A program made the position numbers and the translations under genes. From Brachionus plicatilis (taxonomy: Eukaryota > Rotifera > Eurotatoria > Ploima > Brachionidae), in contig QEOQ01000626.1 in assembly GCA_010279815.1 (NCBI GenBank), forward strand, positions 65,188 through 129,187: a stretch of 64,000 nucleotides of DNA, given 5' to 3'. The notes beneath the pieces are model-generated. The model was given only the letters and a program-made list of their open reading frames with translations, was not told where the DNA came from and ran no database searches. Below are positions 34,056 through 45,237 of this stretch, piece by piece (position 1 is the stretch's first letter; each line of letters starts with the position of its first letter).

Positions 34056-34468
34056 ATGAACTTCACAACCTCAGTGCGTCGAGACTTTAGAGTTACATTT
34101 CTCGAACAGGTTAAGGCAGACCGAACATGGTACGTGAGTGAAACGATAGTTTTTGTTTGTTGAATGATTTGGTAGCTGCCGAATTGAAATATGCCGACGT
34201 TTCGGCTGGGCTGGCAGTTCGTTTACAAGTTCTCTGTTCTCTTCAAGTTGAGTAACAGTTCTTTGATTTTAGGTATTCAGCTCTCCAGCCACATGACCTA
34301 GCAGATCATTACCCGTTTATTGCGACTCTTAAAGTGGCTGTTAAAGTCGCTCTTACTGCTTTCAGTTTAATATCCGTTCTTGCTCGAGTTGGTTTAAAAT
34401 CCTGTCAACTTCTGGCTCTACTGGCTCTTCCTTTCAAAATTGGTTTGCGTATGTCGGCTTACGGCTAA
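34056..34468 (+). CDS. Possible two-exon small gene
   Basis: ATG at 34056. Exon 1 is 34056-34129 with donor GTACGT; exon 2 is 34273-34468 after TTTGATTTTAG, with stop TAA at 34466-34468. Joined it gives 89 residues in frame (270 nt). The region is clearly less AT-rich than its surroundings and codon use is balanced. The C-terminal half is hydrophobic (VAVKVALTAFSLISVLARVG), possibly one or two membrane helices. No family recognised; it could be part of an old retroelement. It is not listed as a long ORF because the intron splits it. Confidence 0.35.
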
Positions 34469-35394
34469 TTTGAGACCATTTTTCCAAGTCTGGGATGCCG
34501 ACTCGATTCAGAAAGTTTGTTTCATCTAAGTGGCTCGAGGCGTTTACAAAAAGCAGGAAGAAATAATGTGTTTTAAGAGGCAAATAGAAATTTCAGATAA
34601 AATTTTATGACCAAAACGATCATTTAAAATTTAAAATTTATTTTAAAAGACAATGAATGCTCCAGACGATACAAGCAGCATTTTATGCCTAGAGAGGGAA
34701 GGTCGGTAAGCAATACCTGCAGAGCACAGAACAGGACATTGTTAAAAATTAGGATGCCCTAGGATGCAAGCCTGATGGAAAAAATAAGAAGGGAGAAACA
34801 GACTTTGAAATGAAAAGAAGAAAAAAGAATGAAAACTAAATTATTTTTTTTGAAAAAAAAATTAAAATTGAAAATTTAGAAGGTAACAATAATGGTGCGA
34901 CATGTTGTCAAGTCTTAAAAGAATATTTTTTCAAGAAATTCGAAAAAAACAGTAGTTAAGCACCTAATAATATCGAATTCTTAAGTTAAATCTAAAAATT
35001 CTAATAAAAGAATTCAAATTTGATAAAAATCACATGATTTAAAGAGATTTTTATAAGAAAAATAAAGCAATAAAATAAAAAAGTAAAACCATAGATTTTT
35101 TCAGAATTTTTTCTAGATTTAAAAAAAAAAATCGGGTCATATTTGATCTCTCGGATGAGATACGATTTAAACCAGAAAAAACACATATATTCCCTTTTTT
35201 AGCCAACAAAAACCGCCAAAACCTTTTTTTTTAAATTACATTTAGAGAATTTAATGCTCTTTCAGTATATATATAATTTTTTAATATAATTAAGTTTTAT
35301 CTTTGAGATTTTGAGTCTTAAAGAACAACAACTTTTTAAAGGGTTTGCTATTTTTGGAACCCTGTGTGTAAAAAATTTTTTTTTCCCCCTTCAA
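34469..35394. other. AT-rich spacer, nothing recognised
   Basis: No supported ORF or RNA. The segment 34640-34800 is less AT-rich but not coding in any frame I can defend. Confidence 0.45.
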
Positions 35395-35559
35395 AAAAAT
35401 TTTCTTTTAAAATGTTCTTAATTACTTTAACGTTGTCTTCACAGGGCAACTGACCATTTCGATTTATAACATGTCCCAAATATATTACTTCATCTTTCAT
35501 AGGAAGCATTTCTCTTTGTTTAATCTTAACGTTGTAGCTTTCAATTTCTCAAAGATTAT

Positions 35560-35945
35560 TTTGAGGTGAATAAAATGATCGTCTACGGTTTTAGAAAAAA
35601 CAATTTTGTCATCCAGGTATACTAAGCAAAATTTTCCAATAATATCCTTTAGAACTTAATCAATCACTTTATGAAAAGCTGCTGGTACGTTTGTCAATCC
35701 AAATGGCATCCTTGTAAAATAGTAAAGTCCTAATGGAGTCGTAATGGCCGTTTTTTCTTATCGTTTCGATTCAATTTTATTTGATAGTATCCACTAGCCA
35801 TATCCAAGAAACTGAAACATTTAATTCCAAAAAATTTGTCTGTTGTTTCATCTAGGCTTGGGATTGGAAAGCTGTCCCTCTTTGAAACTTTATTCAGTTG
35901 TCCGTAATTAATGCATAATCTTATCTTGCCGTTTTTCTTTTTCAC
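35560..35945 (-). pseudogene. Reverse transcriptase fragment of the decayed gypsy element
   Basis: 35945-35730 encodes GKIRLCINYGQLNKVSKRDS and SFLDMASGYYQIKL, both conserved Ty3/gypsy RT blocks. After a frameshift near 35755 the next frame reads MPFGLTN and a YLDD catalytic box at about 35610-35640. Broken by a shift and stops. Confidence 0.8.
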
Positions 35946-36251
35946 AGGAACAAGGGGTGCAGCCCAGTCTGAATTATTGGTTCTATGATGTTAGTTTCCA
36001 CGAGTTCATCTAATTGTTTTTTAATTTATATTTTTAAGTGATGCGGAATTCTTCTGGAAGACTCTCGTATCAGTTCATTTCCTTGTGTGTTGATCTGATG
36101 CATCGTAAAATTGCAACAACAAAGTTAGTTAGCAAATATATCCTGGTTCTCAGATAAAAATATGTTCTTTTTGAGAAAAATCTACTCGGTTGACTACTTT
36201 GTTTTTTTCTGTCTTTAACAACTTTTCCCTACCAAGAGAACTATAAATTTC

Positions 36252-36869
36252 TTAAAATTTATCCCTAGTTCTTTGTACTTTTCCAATATAGTCAAGACCA
36301 ACTAAGCAATCATGTTGTAGGTCAACTGCCACAAAAAAATCAAGTTTCACTTCATTAGTACCAATTCTTAGAGTGAAAGCCGTGAAAGATCCAATAACGT
36401 TCAACGGTTGACCATTCGCAGTCGTAAAGGAACCTTTCGTTTTTTGTAATTCTTTACATCCTAGTTTTCTCCAGATATTTTGACTAATCAACATCTTAAC
36501 ACTTCCAGTGTCTAATAAGCATTCTATCCATTCTCCGTTTAAAAATATGTAGACATATTTTAAGCCATAATTATCTGATTCTTCATTTATATTATTTGTG
36601 TTGGTAGTGAATTGGTTTCTTTGATCATTTCCTATTGTGGTCATTGGCGTCGATCTATTTAATGAACTATTTAATGAATATTGACTATCATAACCCAATC
36701 GATTATATTGATAGTTCATGTTTTTAATTCCATTAGGACGATTCCTCTTTTTATGTCCTTCCTGATTACACAAAAAGCATTCCATTATTGATTTATGAAC
36801 TGGGTAATTTGGCATATAATACCTACTTGTTGAATTAAGATACGATCGATCGTTTGAATTATTTAGCAA
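36252..36869 (-). pseudogene. Nucleocapsid/protease fragment of the decayed gypsy element
   Basis: 205 codons. CFLCNQEGHKKRNR is a CCHC knuckle whose final cysteine is now arginine; WIECLLDTGSVKMLIS carries the DTGS aspartic-protease motif, and DCLVGLDYIG is the second protease block. The frame is open but its neighbours are broken. Confidence 0.75.
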
Positions 36870-36931
36870 TTTTTAATAATTGGACATTTTTGACTAGTTA
36901 GCATTAATCAAACTATTTTCATAGATATTTC

Positions 36932-37650
36932 TTATTGTCTCAAAGTTTTTTTGTGAATTTCCATAATATTTTTCTGGTTTTGAAACATTATATTCGATTC
37001 TAATTTTGGTGTAATTAAGTTTCTGATTTCTCCTTCTGTTATCTGTTTTCTTGTTCCTTGATTAAACATATTTCTGCTTCGTTCTCTAATCCCACTAAAA
37101 CCAAAAGGTAAACATTCGTGTTCTCTAGCCCTGAACATTAACCTCTCTAATTTTTCGTGATCCAATACAGCTAATATTTCAGCCATTTCTCTGTCACGGA
37201 CTCTTGCTAGGAATCGGCCTCGAAGATAAATATCTAGTTCCCTAAGATTTAAATCTGGAAAAACTTTTCGTCCTATTTCCTGCATTACAGCCACATACTG
37301 AACTAGGCTTTAATTTAGCTCTTGGCCTCTTCCAACAAAGGTTTGAAGGTACTAAATAGAGCTCTGAATTTAGTTTTAACTTCATCATATGACTGTTCGT
37401 TTATCAAACTATCGACTAATTTAAAAGTTGTATCATCCAAAAAAGATGCTTACACATTTATCTTATCTCTATCTCCAAAAATTCTATTTAATTCTAGATA
37501 ATTATATAACCTTGTTAGCCATACATTCACATTTGTATCTAAAGTAAAAACTGATGGGGCTCTTAAGCTTAGGTTTGCCATTATTAAACTCTTTTGGCTT
37601 TTGCTATTTCCGTTCAAACACTTTGTTGTTTCAGCTTCTTTATTCTCCAA
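36932..37650 (-). pseudogene. Gag fragment of the decayed gypsy element
   Basis: Two open stretches (37294-36932 and 37650-37450) separated by stops. They fit a retrotransposon capsid by position, upstream of the zinc knuckle, and by content (LRAPSVFTLDTNVNVWLTRL; VFPDLNLRELDIYLRGRF). Confidence 0.6.
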
Positions 37651-38407
37651 CTGGAAAAATTTGATGTTTCCAAATATTGCTAAATGAAATATTTTTCTTA
37701 TTAACGAATGAAATTGTATTCTTCAATTTTCCAATTTATTCGCTCATATTTAAAACTAAACTTTCGGCTTTATATTTTAAGAAATCAAGCGTTGAAACAT
37801 CACTCCACGATCTTTCCAAAAATCGCTTGTCTCGTTTTAGTTTTCACTGCTAAATAAGTTAGATTGAACCAATGAATTATTCGGTGACCCTGCTGAAACA
37901 TCTTGTGCTAGACTATTCTCTTCATTATTGTTCAAAATCGATTGAAACAATGAATAACTAGAAGCTTTTACACTTGATACCAAGTTTTAATTTTATTTCA
38001 GAAATCAATCTAATAGCTTAACCGCTGCCACCAATGTAGTACAGGCCGAGTGGGTGAATAATAAGCTTAGTTTTTAGTTAAACACTTTTTTTAAAATAAG
38101 TTTAGAAATTACAAATACTGAACAACTTTTGAAATAACAAGTAATATTTAGAGTCTGATTACGTCACCATACTATAAAACTGTTAATAATGAATAAAAAA
38201 ATATTAATAGTGATTACTTGATAATATCAAATTTTAAAAATATAAATATTCTAAAAATAATATTTTATATTTTAATATTTCTTCAGCTTTATGTTTGCTA
38301 TTTTATTATTAAGTTTACTTTACAAATGACTTTTGAAGCACACAAGCTAAACAATCGTTCAATATAAACACTCGATCTTATTACGTAAATTTTTTTTGCT
38401 ACATGAT

Positions 38408-38683
38408 TTAAAATTCGGAATTTATAGGAATTCTCATTCCAAAAAGCCTTTCCAAACTCTTGGATATTAGTTTCATCTCGAATTCAAAAGAAATTTTTCT
38501 AAGAATCGAATTTCTTTGAGTATCAATAGGTGTTTCATTTGCTCTTGACTTAATTGGGCTACTCAATACACGATTTTCGGCACAATTAAAAGCAGGATTT
38601 GATCTTTGAATTTGATTTTTTCGATCTTTGAATTTGATTTTTTTCGACCATTTTGGGAACATGACACTAACCGAATAAAGCAA
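38408..38683 (-). CDS. Unrecognised 91-residue ORF
   Basis: Balanced composition with a duplicated 24-bp stretch near the start (encoding FK-D-R-K-NQI, twice). No domain seen. It may be a relic of the adjacent retroelement or a pseudogene. Confidence 0.25.
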   Translation of the reverse strand: MLYSVSVMFPKWSKKIKFKDRKNQIQRSNPAFNCAENRVLSSPIKSRANETPIDTQRNSILRKISFEFEMKLISKSLERLFGMRIPINSEF

Positions 38684-38954
38684 AAATTGGAAAAATCATT
38701 ATTTTATCTTTTATTTTTTGTTAAAAATCTGAAGCTTTAATGGTGCATTTGAAATAGATTTTAATGTGAACCCAAAGCATATCTTTGGAGTATACTGTGT
38801 AAGTAGAAGGTATCTTGGCATTCGCGAAATGGTGTTTATTGCTTGCCCAAAAGTTGTGTTTGGGTTTTTGAAGCTGCAACATCGAGCAAGAGAAATGTGG
38901 TATATCTTTTTGTTAAATTTTTTGGTTTTAATTATTTGCTAGATAGAGTGTATC

Positions 38955-39278
38955 GGTTTTGTGAAGTTCATTACCAAAGAACAGAACAAACTGAAAAAAA
39001 ATTAAATAACTTTTTACAAAAAGTTTAAAATTAATTCTGTGAATGCAGAATGATGCAACATTCAAAGTTGCATCAACTGTAAAAGTCTGCTAATGATGTG
39101 CAAAATCTCTGCAAAATGCACTACGCTCGATTATATTGAAATTTAATTTATGTTAAACTCTGCAAAATTAGCAGATCTTGATATTTGATGCAACTTTGAA
39201 TGTTGCACTATGTTGCATTTACAGAATTAAGTTTAAACACTTAGAAAAAAAGTTAATCAACTTTTTTACATTTTTTTA
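38955..39278. mobile_element. Palindromic MITE, copy P2 (right end missing)
   Basis: Begins GGTTTTGTGAAGTTCATTAC and carries the same central GCAACATTCAAAGTTGCATC and inverted GATGCAACTTTGAATGTTGC as copy P1 (10776-11140). It is about 90% alike up to about 39278, where it stops short of the outer right repeat. Confidence 0.7.
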
Positions 39279-39736
39279 GTGTTGGATGCGACAAAGACAA
39301 ACCGGTCCATTAATGGGACGGTTTTTTGCGGCCATTTGGCGGCCTAATACCTATTTTTTATTACCTAAATAAAATAGTTTTTTGGGTTTTTTATTAACCT
39401 TTGATAAACGACTAATATAAAATTTATAATTTTTTAAAGGGTTTAATATTTAATAATTTTATTCAGAGAAAATTGTTGTTTGATCATTGACAATATAAAG
39501 TTTTAGGCTTAATGAGATTCAGTACAAAAGAGAAGAACAAACCGTATAAATTGAATTTCTAATATTTTATATTTAAAAAATTAAATAAAAATTATTTCAG
39601 ATATTATCATCTAGTCTTTTACTTTGTGATAAATGCTTTAAAATTCCGGATTAAATCATAGAGAAAACTAATAAAAATGAAAAGAATTTGATATTTTTTT
39701 AATCAATGATTAACCTGATTTATTTGAAACATCTCC

Positions 39737-39982
39737 AAATTATATGCAGATGATACTAATATAATTTCAAAAATGAATTCTAGATGCTGCGTATCAATAA
39801 ATAAATGACTAGCTTTTAAAGTTAAATGTTTCGAAATGTGCTGTTATACATTATGGTTCCAGCATCAACAAAAAAATCGTTTTAAATCCATAGTTCCAAA
39901 TAGTTAAATCTTAATCGGAAAGAGATTTGGGCATGTTTTCAGTACTAACTTGAAATGGAGGAACCACATCCTTGTGTGTATT
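39737..39982 (+). pseudogene. Non-LTR reverse transcriptase fragment, 5' part (split by the LTR element)
   Basis: KLYADDTNIIS at 39737 holds the YADD catalytic box. Further on, in shifting frames, come LNVSKCAVIHYGS and SERDLGMF. This is the order seen in CR1/L2-like reverse transcriptases. The reading continues at 47663, across the intact LTR element. Confidence 0.75.
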
Positions 39983-40186
39983 TGTAAAGTCTCAACTTAG
40001 AAGTGACTTTAGGGTGGGAACAATAAGAAGGAACAAATGTAAAATTAAGTGAATAGTTTATTAAATGGAATCCCCAAAATTATACAAGTAGTTAGTGGTT
40101 TATATAGTAGCTAGAACATGTGCTCTAGCTGCAGTTAATTCAAGATTAAATCATAAGTAAGACATGTCAAGATTTGGGTCTTAACA
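39983..40186 (-). repeat. 3' LTR of the intact gypsy element
   Basis: 204 bp, identical to the other LTR by my reading. Element-strand start TGTTAAGACCC, end CTTTACA. Confidence 0.95.
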
Positions 40187-40200
40187 TACCTTCCCCTCAG
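40187..40200 (-). other. Polypurine tract of the intact gypsy element
   Basis: On the minus strand CTGAGGGGAAGGTA directly precedes the 3' LTR; this is the normal site and composition for plus-strand priming. Confidence 0.75.
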
Positions 40201-40305
40201 TAAAGAGTGGCTTGTGTGCCAAAATAACACAAAAACAAAAAAGAGAAAGGTTGACAACAACTACAAAAAATAAAATAAAAAAAGAAAATGAATAGCTCCA
40301 TGACG

Positions 40306-41241
40306 TCAGTAATGGAGTCGGCTGTAGTAATTTCGGCCCAGCCGCGTGCGACATTGTGGGCAACTGCGTTGTTCTGCTTTAACCCATCGCCTCAAGCAGG
40401 GCTCGCAAAAGAGGTGTCCACATTGCGTGCTTACCACGCTTATAACGTTGCTAAAATCATCCATGCATACCACGCAACTGCCAGCCGAGAAGTTATGACT
40501 TTTCGCTTTTGGTAGAGGGCTGAGCTCTGCTATCGGGATAAACTCGGCTTCCCGGGGCCTCTCATTCTGGGCTTCCCCCATTTGTTGCCTGATCGGCAGC
40601 GGTATCCATGCCCGAGTGGCTACTGCGTCTAAGGTGGGTGTTGAGTCGCGGCTGGGAGCCCTAGCTTGAGGTTCGAGAAGCAGCTGGGTAATCTCTTGAA
40701 GACTCCTCACCTGTTCAGTCAGTCCTTGAACCTGGCCGACCAACACTTGGTTTGCTTCCCTCGCCGCTTCTAGTTCTTGCTGTTGCAGCGTCGTCTGCTG
40801 TTGTGACGATTGAACCTGCCTCTCTAATTGGCGGTTCGCTTCCTTTAGGCGGTCTAGCTCGGTTAACTGTTCTCGGTGTTGAGCCGTAAGCTCGCGTTTG
40901 AGCTGCTCTATTTGTTCGAGTTGATTGGCGACTCGTGGTGTTGCTGGCGTGTCTTGTAGCATGTGGTGGGGTTGAGTTGGTTTCTTATTTAGCTCAAACC
41001 AAATCTCGGTACCTGGTACACCCTGCCCGTTTAGAAATTTGACGGCTTCCTGATGGATGGCCGGGTTTTCGTACCGTACAAATGCAAAGTTTGTCTTATG
41101 GAAGTTGCGGGACGGACCAAGTACAACGGTTCTTATCGGACCTAACCTTCCCGAATACTTATTGAGCTCTTCAATTAGTATTCGCTTTGAATTGGGCACG
41201 TTGGGTATGCCGTGTACCATTATATCTGGCATGGTGTCCAT
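40306..41241 (-). CDS. Extra retrotransposon ORF: RRM + coiled coil + RING finger protein
   Basis: 311 residues, intact, downstream of pol in the place where env would sit. Residues 6-88 form an RNA-recognition motif (RNP2 IMVHGIP 7-13; RNP1-like KTNFAFVRY 49-57). Residues 105-190 are a long Gln/Glu/Leu-rich coiled coil. Residues 256-297 are a C3HC4 RING: C256, C259, C274, H276, C279, C282, C294, C297, with all eight ligands present. RING plus coiled coil suggests an oligomeric E3 ubiquitin ligase, and the RRM suggests RNA binding; both are inferences from domain type. There is no signal peptide or membrane span, so it is not an envelope protein. GC content and codon use are like gag-pol. It starts 360 bp after the pol stop, just after a 25-base A run (element strand). 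Confidence 0.9.
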   Translation of the reverse strand: MDTMPDIMVHGIPNVPNSKRILIEELNKYSGRLGPIRTVVLGPSRNFHKTNFAFVRYENPAIHQEAVKFLNGQGVPGTEIWFELNKKPTQPHHMLQDTPATPRVANQLEQIEQLKRELTAQHREQLTELDRLKEANRQLERQVQSSQQQTTLQQQELEAAREANQVLVGQVQGLTEQVRSLQEITQLLLEPQARAPSRDSTPTLDAVATRAWIPLPIRQQMGEAQNERPREAEFIPIAELSPLPKAKSHNFSAGSCVVCMDDFSNVISVVSTQCGHLFCEPCLRRWVKAEQRSCPQCRTRLGRNYYSRLHY

Positions 41242-41248
41242 TCTTTAA

Positions 41249-41273
41249 TTTTTTTTTTTTTTTTTTTTTTTTT
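41249..41273 (-). repeat. 25-nt homopolymer (A on element strand) before the RRM-RING ORF
   Basis: Uninterrupted T run on the plus strand, hence A25 in the element RNA, ending 7 nt before the ORF start codon. Such a run is unusual inside an otherwise GC-balanced element. Confidence 0.9.
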
Positions 41274-41602
41274 GAAACAACTACTTTAAAAATAATTAGA
41301 AAAAGTTGAATAACATTACAAAATGAAAATTGAGAAATTTTATTATTTAGCTAGTCACATAAAAGTGTCTTTTGAATATTTATTTACAATTGCAAATGTA
41401 CTTTGCATCGAATTGGGGTTGACAAAGATTTAGATTTTGGGGCACTGACTAGGGCCAATTTAACCCCATTAAGTGAGTGAAAGAGTAAGGTTTGGGCTAT
41501 TTAGGCTGACCAATTCGACCTTAGAAAAACAATAGAAGGAAAAATAAAAAGAGTAAAGATTATCGATGCTGCAAATGTACATTGGCTTAACGTTGGATCG
41601 TA

Positions 41603-44600
41603 TCAAAGTTTAAGCCGGTCAACTGGCTTTCGCACACGTTGACTTCTCCGGGTTCCAGGTGAGCGAGCTTCATTTAGCCGCTTCTTAAGGTACTTGCTGG
41701 GTTTGTAAGTTTCGTCTTCATCTGTTGATTCCAAAACAGCTGTTGGCGATACTTCAAGAGTCTTCGTATTCGACACTCTTTCACTCCGTGTTGCTCCTGC
41801 CCTTCCCTTACCACGTGCTGAAACCGGTAAACTACTTCTTAATTTCTTGTTTTTCTTAGAGGTTTTAGCTTTGATTTCTACGACATCATCGTCATTTAAT
41901 GGTGCTGAAGTTGAGCCAAAGAACTTTTTAAGCCTGTTGTGGTGTATTAGTTTTATTTTTGAGTTCTTTTGTTGGTACTTTTTAATTTTATAGTTGACTG
42001 GTCCAATTTTCTCTAAGATACAATACGGTCCTTCCCATTTTGGGGCTAGTTTCTTTGATTGGCCAGTTTTGACCGATGGCTTATTAAGCATTACCAATTC
42101 ACCGACTTGGTATTCCATCGGCTTAATGTTCCTATCATAGTAGATCTTTGACTTTTCCACTTTACAATCACGGTTGGTTTCCACCACTTTGTAAACTGCT
42201 CGCAAATGCTCTTTCAGCTCTTTTACGTATTGGGTCACCATGAACATTTCCGTGTTCTGCTCGCTAACAACTACTAACTCGCCCTCTTCATCCTGGGCTT
42301 GGTTCATCTCCATGACCAGATCTAATGGGATTTTCGGTTTCCTTCCGTAGACGACTTCATAAGGCGTACAATTGGTTGTTGCGTGCGTCGATGTGTTGTA
42401 GGCGTATGCAAGATACGGTAACAGCTCGTCCCAATTGTTCTGGTTGTCATCTACAAAGCAGGACAACATAGTTTTTAATGTCCGATTGAACCGTTCGGTT
42501 AAGCCGTCACACTCCGGGTGGTATGGGGAGGTTTTCAATTGGTGGATGTCTAACATCTCGTAAACGCGTCTGAGTAGTTCCGATTGGAAATTCTTAGCCC
42601 CGTCTGTTAAGATGTTTACACATAACCCATGGCTCATCATAAATTGCATTAACCGGTTTGCTACACTCTCTGCCGTCATGTTCTCCAGCGCAAATAACGC
42701 TACCCATTTAGAGAAATGGCAGCAAATGACTAGGATGTAAAGGAAACCATTTTTAGATACTGGGAGTTGGCAGGTAATATCGCATGTGATTAGTTGTAGT
42801 GGTTTTGTCGGAATTAGTGGCTGGAGACGTGCTCTTTGAACCCATTTAGGATTTTTAACTTTTTGGCAGACAGGGCACTCTCTTACCAGTTGAATTACTT
42901 TCGCCTTCAGACCTGTTCTGAAGAATCTGTCTTGGATTTTATCCAATGTTTTTTTAACTCCGAGATGACCGTGAAACACTGAGCAATGTATAAATTGGAA
43001 GATGCTTGTAACCATATGGGTTGGTAGCAGAGTGAGCTTTCTCCGTTCGCCATTTTCACTTTCTCTATACAAAAACAAAGTCTCGTCAACAAGTCTGAGA
43101 TGCTCNNNNNNNNNNNNNNNNNNNNNNNNNNNNNNNNNNNNNNNNNNNNNNNNNNNNNNNNNNNNNNNNNNNNNNNNNNNNNNNNNNNNNNNNNNNNNNN
43201 NNNNNNNNNNNNNNNNNNNNNNNNNNNNNNNNNNNNNNNNNNNNNNNNNNNNNNNNNNNNNNNNNNNNNNNNNNNNNNNNNNNNNNNNNNNNNNNNNNNN
43301 NNNNNNNNNNNNNNNNNNNNNNNNNNNNNNNNNNNNNNNNNNNNNNNNNNNNNNNNNNNNNNNNNNNNNNNNNNNNNNNNNNNNNNNNNNNNNNNNNNNN
43401 NNNNNNNNNNNNNNNNNNNNNNNNNNNNNNNNNNNNNNNNNNNNNNNNNNNNNNNNNNNNNNNNNNNNNNNNNNNNNNNNNNNNNNNNNNNNNNNNNNNN
43501 NNNNNNNNNNNNNNNNNNNNNNNNNNNNNNNNNNNNNNNNNNNNNNNNNNNNTGGCAGACAGGGCACTCTCTTACCAGTTGAATTACTTTCGCCTTCAGA
43601 CCTGTTCTGAAGAATCTGTCTTGGATTTTATCCAATGTTTTTTTAACTCCGAGATGACCGTGAAACACTGAGCAATGTATAAATTGGAAGATGCTTGTAA
43701 CCATATGGGTTGGTAGCAGAGTGAGCTTTCTCCGTTCGCCATTTTCACTTTCTCTATACAAAAACAAAGTCTCGTCAACAAGTCTGAGATGCTCATAGTT
43801 GTGGTAAACCGCTCGTTTGAAGTGCGAATCCAGCTCTATCTTCTTGAGTGTTGGTTGTTCGTCTCCATGTATTCGAACTAAATTTTTGGCCCAAAGGATA
43901 TCTTCGTCTCTGTCTTGTTCCTCGGCGGTAACTACTACTCTTTGGGTTGGGTCAGTGGCCTCACACTCTATTCTATTGCTAATGACATTGACGTGTTTGT
44001 GAGCGCCGTCCGAGTCATCGTCCTTACTAATAACAACTACGCTAAAGTCGGTGTCCCCTGTTTCTGATCGCTTGATAACACAATTAACTACCTTTTGATT
44101 ATTGTCTGAGTCCATATTCCCTTCTTCATCATCTGATCTTGTACCAAGTGGCCAACGTGATAATGCATCGGCGTTTGTGTGCACCTTTCCATTTCTGTAC
44201 ATGATTTTGAAGGCGTATACATTTATTCTAATGATCCATCGTGAGAGTCTAGCGTTGGGGTTCGCACATGATAGAAGCCAGGAAAGGGGTTGGTGGTCTG
44301 TGACGACGTCAAACTCTCTCCCAAAAAGGTATTGGTGAAAATGTTCCATGGATAGGACTATGGCGAGCAACTCTTTTTCGGTAGTGGAGTAGTTGCGTTG
44401 TGCTTTTGATAGGGCCTTGCTGAAGTAGGCTATGGGCCGAACCGCTCCATTCTTTTCTTGAGACAAGACTGCTCCAATTCCGATGTTGCTTGCGTCTGTT
44501 TCGAGAATGAACCTTTTTGATAGGTCTGGCAGGATAAGGATGGCAAGGCTTGACAGATAAGTACGTAACCTCTGGAAGGCATGTTCGCACGCGTCGTCCC

Positions 44601-45234
44601 AATTCAGGTTCTTATGGCCTATTGCTTCTTCTTTGGTGGTCAGTTTGTAAAGCGGGCTGGCGATTCCTGCGAAATTCTCGATGAATCTTCGGTAATACTG
44701 TGCCAATCCGAGAAAGCTTTGTAATTGTCTTAAAGTCTGCGGACGTTCGTATTTGTAAAGGGCTTCACACTTCTTCTCGTCTGGTTTGATTTCTCCATTC
44801 GAAACAACATGGCCTAAGAATGTAATTTCTTGTTTCGCTACCTCACACTTCTTCAGTTTTATGGAAAGTTGATGAAGTCGGAGTTCATTTATTACCATTT
44901 GAATGTGATTTAAGTGTTCGATTAAGTTGGCTGAGTGAATTAAAATGTCGTCCAAGAAAACAACTACGAAGCCTGCTTCAATGAACCTTTTTAATACTTT
45001 GTTCATTGAGCGCTGAAAAGTTGCTGGGGCATTGGTTAAACCCATGGGCATTACTAGGTATTCAAAGAGACCCCATTCACAAATGAATGCTGTGTACTGG
45101 CGGCTTGTGGCGTCCATTAGAATTTGGAAATAACCTGTAAATAAGTCCAACTTGGTGTACCATCTTGACTTGGCCAACAGTGTGTAGAGTTCCTCGCAGT
45201 TTGGTAACGGGTAGGCATCCTTCCAGGTCTCATT
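41603..45234 (-). CDS. Pol of the intact gypsy element: RT, RNase H, integrase
   Basis: Continues the gag-protease frame after one TAA (45238-45240). RT blocks WYTKLDLFTGYFQI, MPMGLTNAPATFQ and FLDD (about 44947-44958). RNase H starts at ETDASNIGIGAVLSQ and includes the STTEKELLA and TDHQPL blocks. The integrase zinc domain is H-x5-H...CPVC; the DDE core shows TCDIT, ILTDGAKNF and YHPECDGLTE; then a GPY-type block (WEGPYCILEKIG) and a basic tail. An N gap (43106-43552) splits it, and the 242 bp on each side of the gap are duplicates (42864-43105 = 43553-43794). Collapsing the duplicate keeps one continuous frame. It reverse-transcribes and integrates the element. Confidence 0.93.
43106..43552. 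other. Assembly gap (447 N) between duplicated flanks
   Basis: The sequence just left (42864-43105) is repeated exactly just right (43553-43794). This pattern arises when two overlapping contigs are scaffolded without merging, so the gap probably represents no real sequence. Confidence 0.9.
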
Positions 45235-45237
45235 GTT

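Larger units (their letters stand above)
35395..38034 (-). mobile_element. Decayed, truncated Ty3/gypsy element (PBS-gag-PR-RT)
   Basis: Minus-strand order is primer site, gag, zinc knuckle, protease and reverse transcriptase, ending around 35395. RNase H and integrase are absent. Many stops. A primer-site-like TGGTGGCAGCGGTTAAG (38017-38033, read on the minus strand) follows an ...ACTACA end, so the 5' LTR should begin (in plus coordinates) at 38035 with TGTAGTACAGG. No second LTR copy was found. It is not the same family as the intact element at 39983-47662. Confidence 0.7.
38035..39736. other. Spacer: possible LTR, one ORF, palindromic MITE
   Basis: Expected 5' LTR of the decayed gypsy element from 38035 (right limit unknown), the 91-residue ORF (38408-38683), MITE copy P2 (38955-39278), and GC-richer palindromic bits at about 39300-39345 (GGTCCATTAATGGGAC; GGCCATTTGGCGGCC). 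A further TIR-like fragment (GATTCAGTACAAAAG) lies at about 39517. Confidence 0.45.

Noticed and set aside
43002..43610. Plus-strand ORFs spanning the N gap
   Set aside because: Mostly N; antisense to pol.
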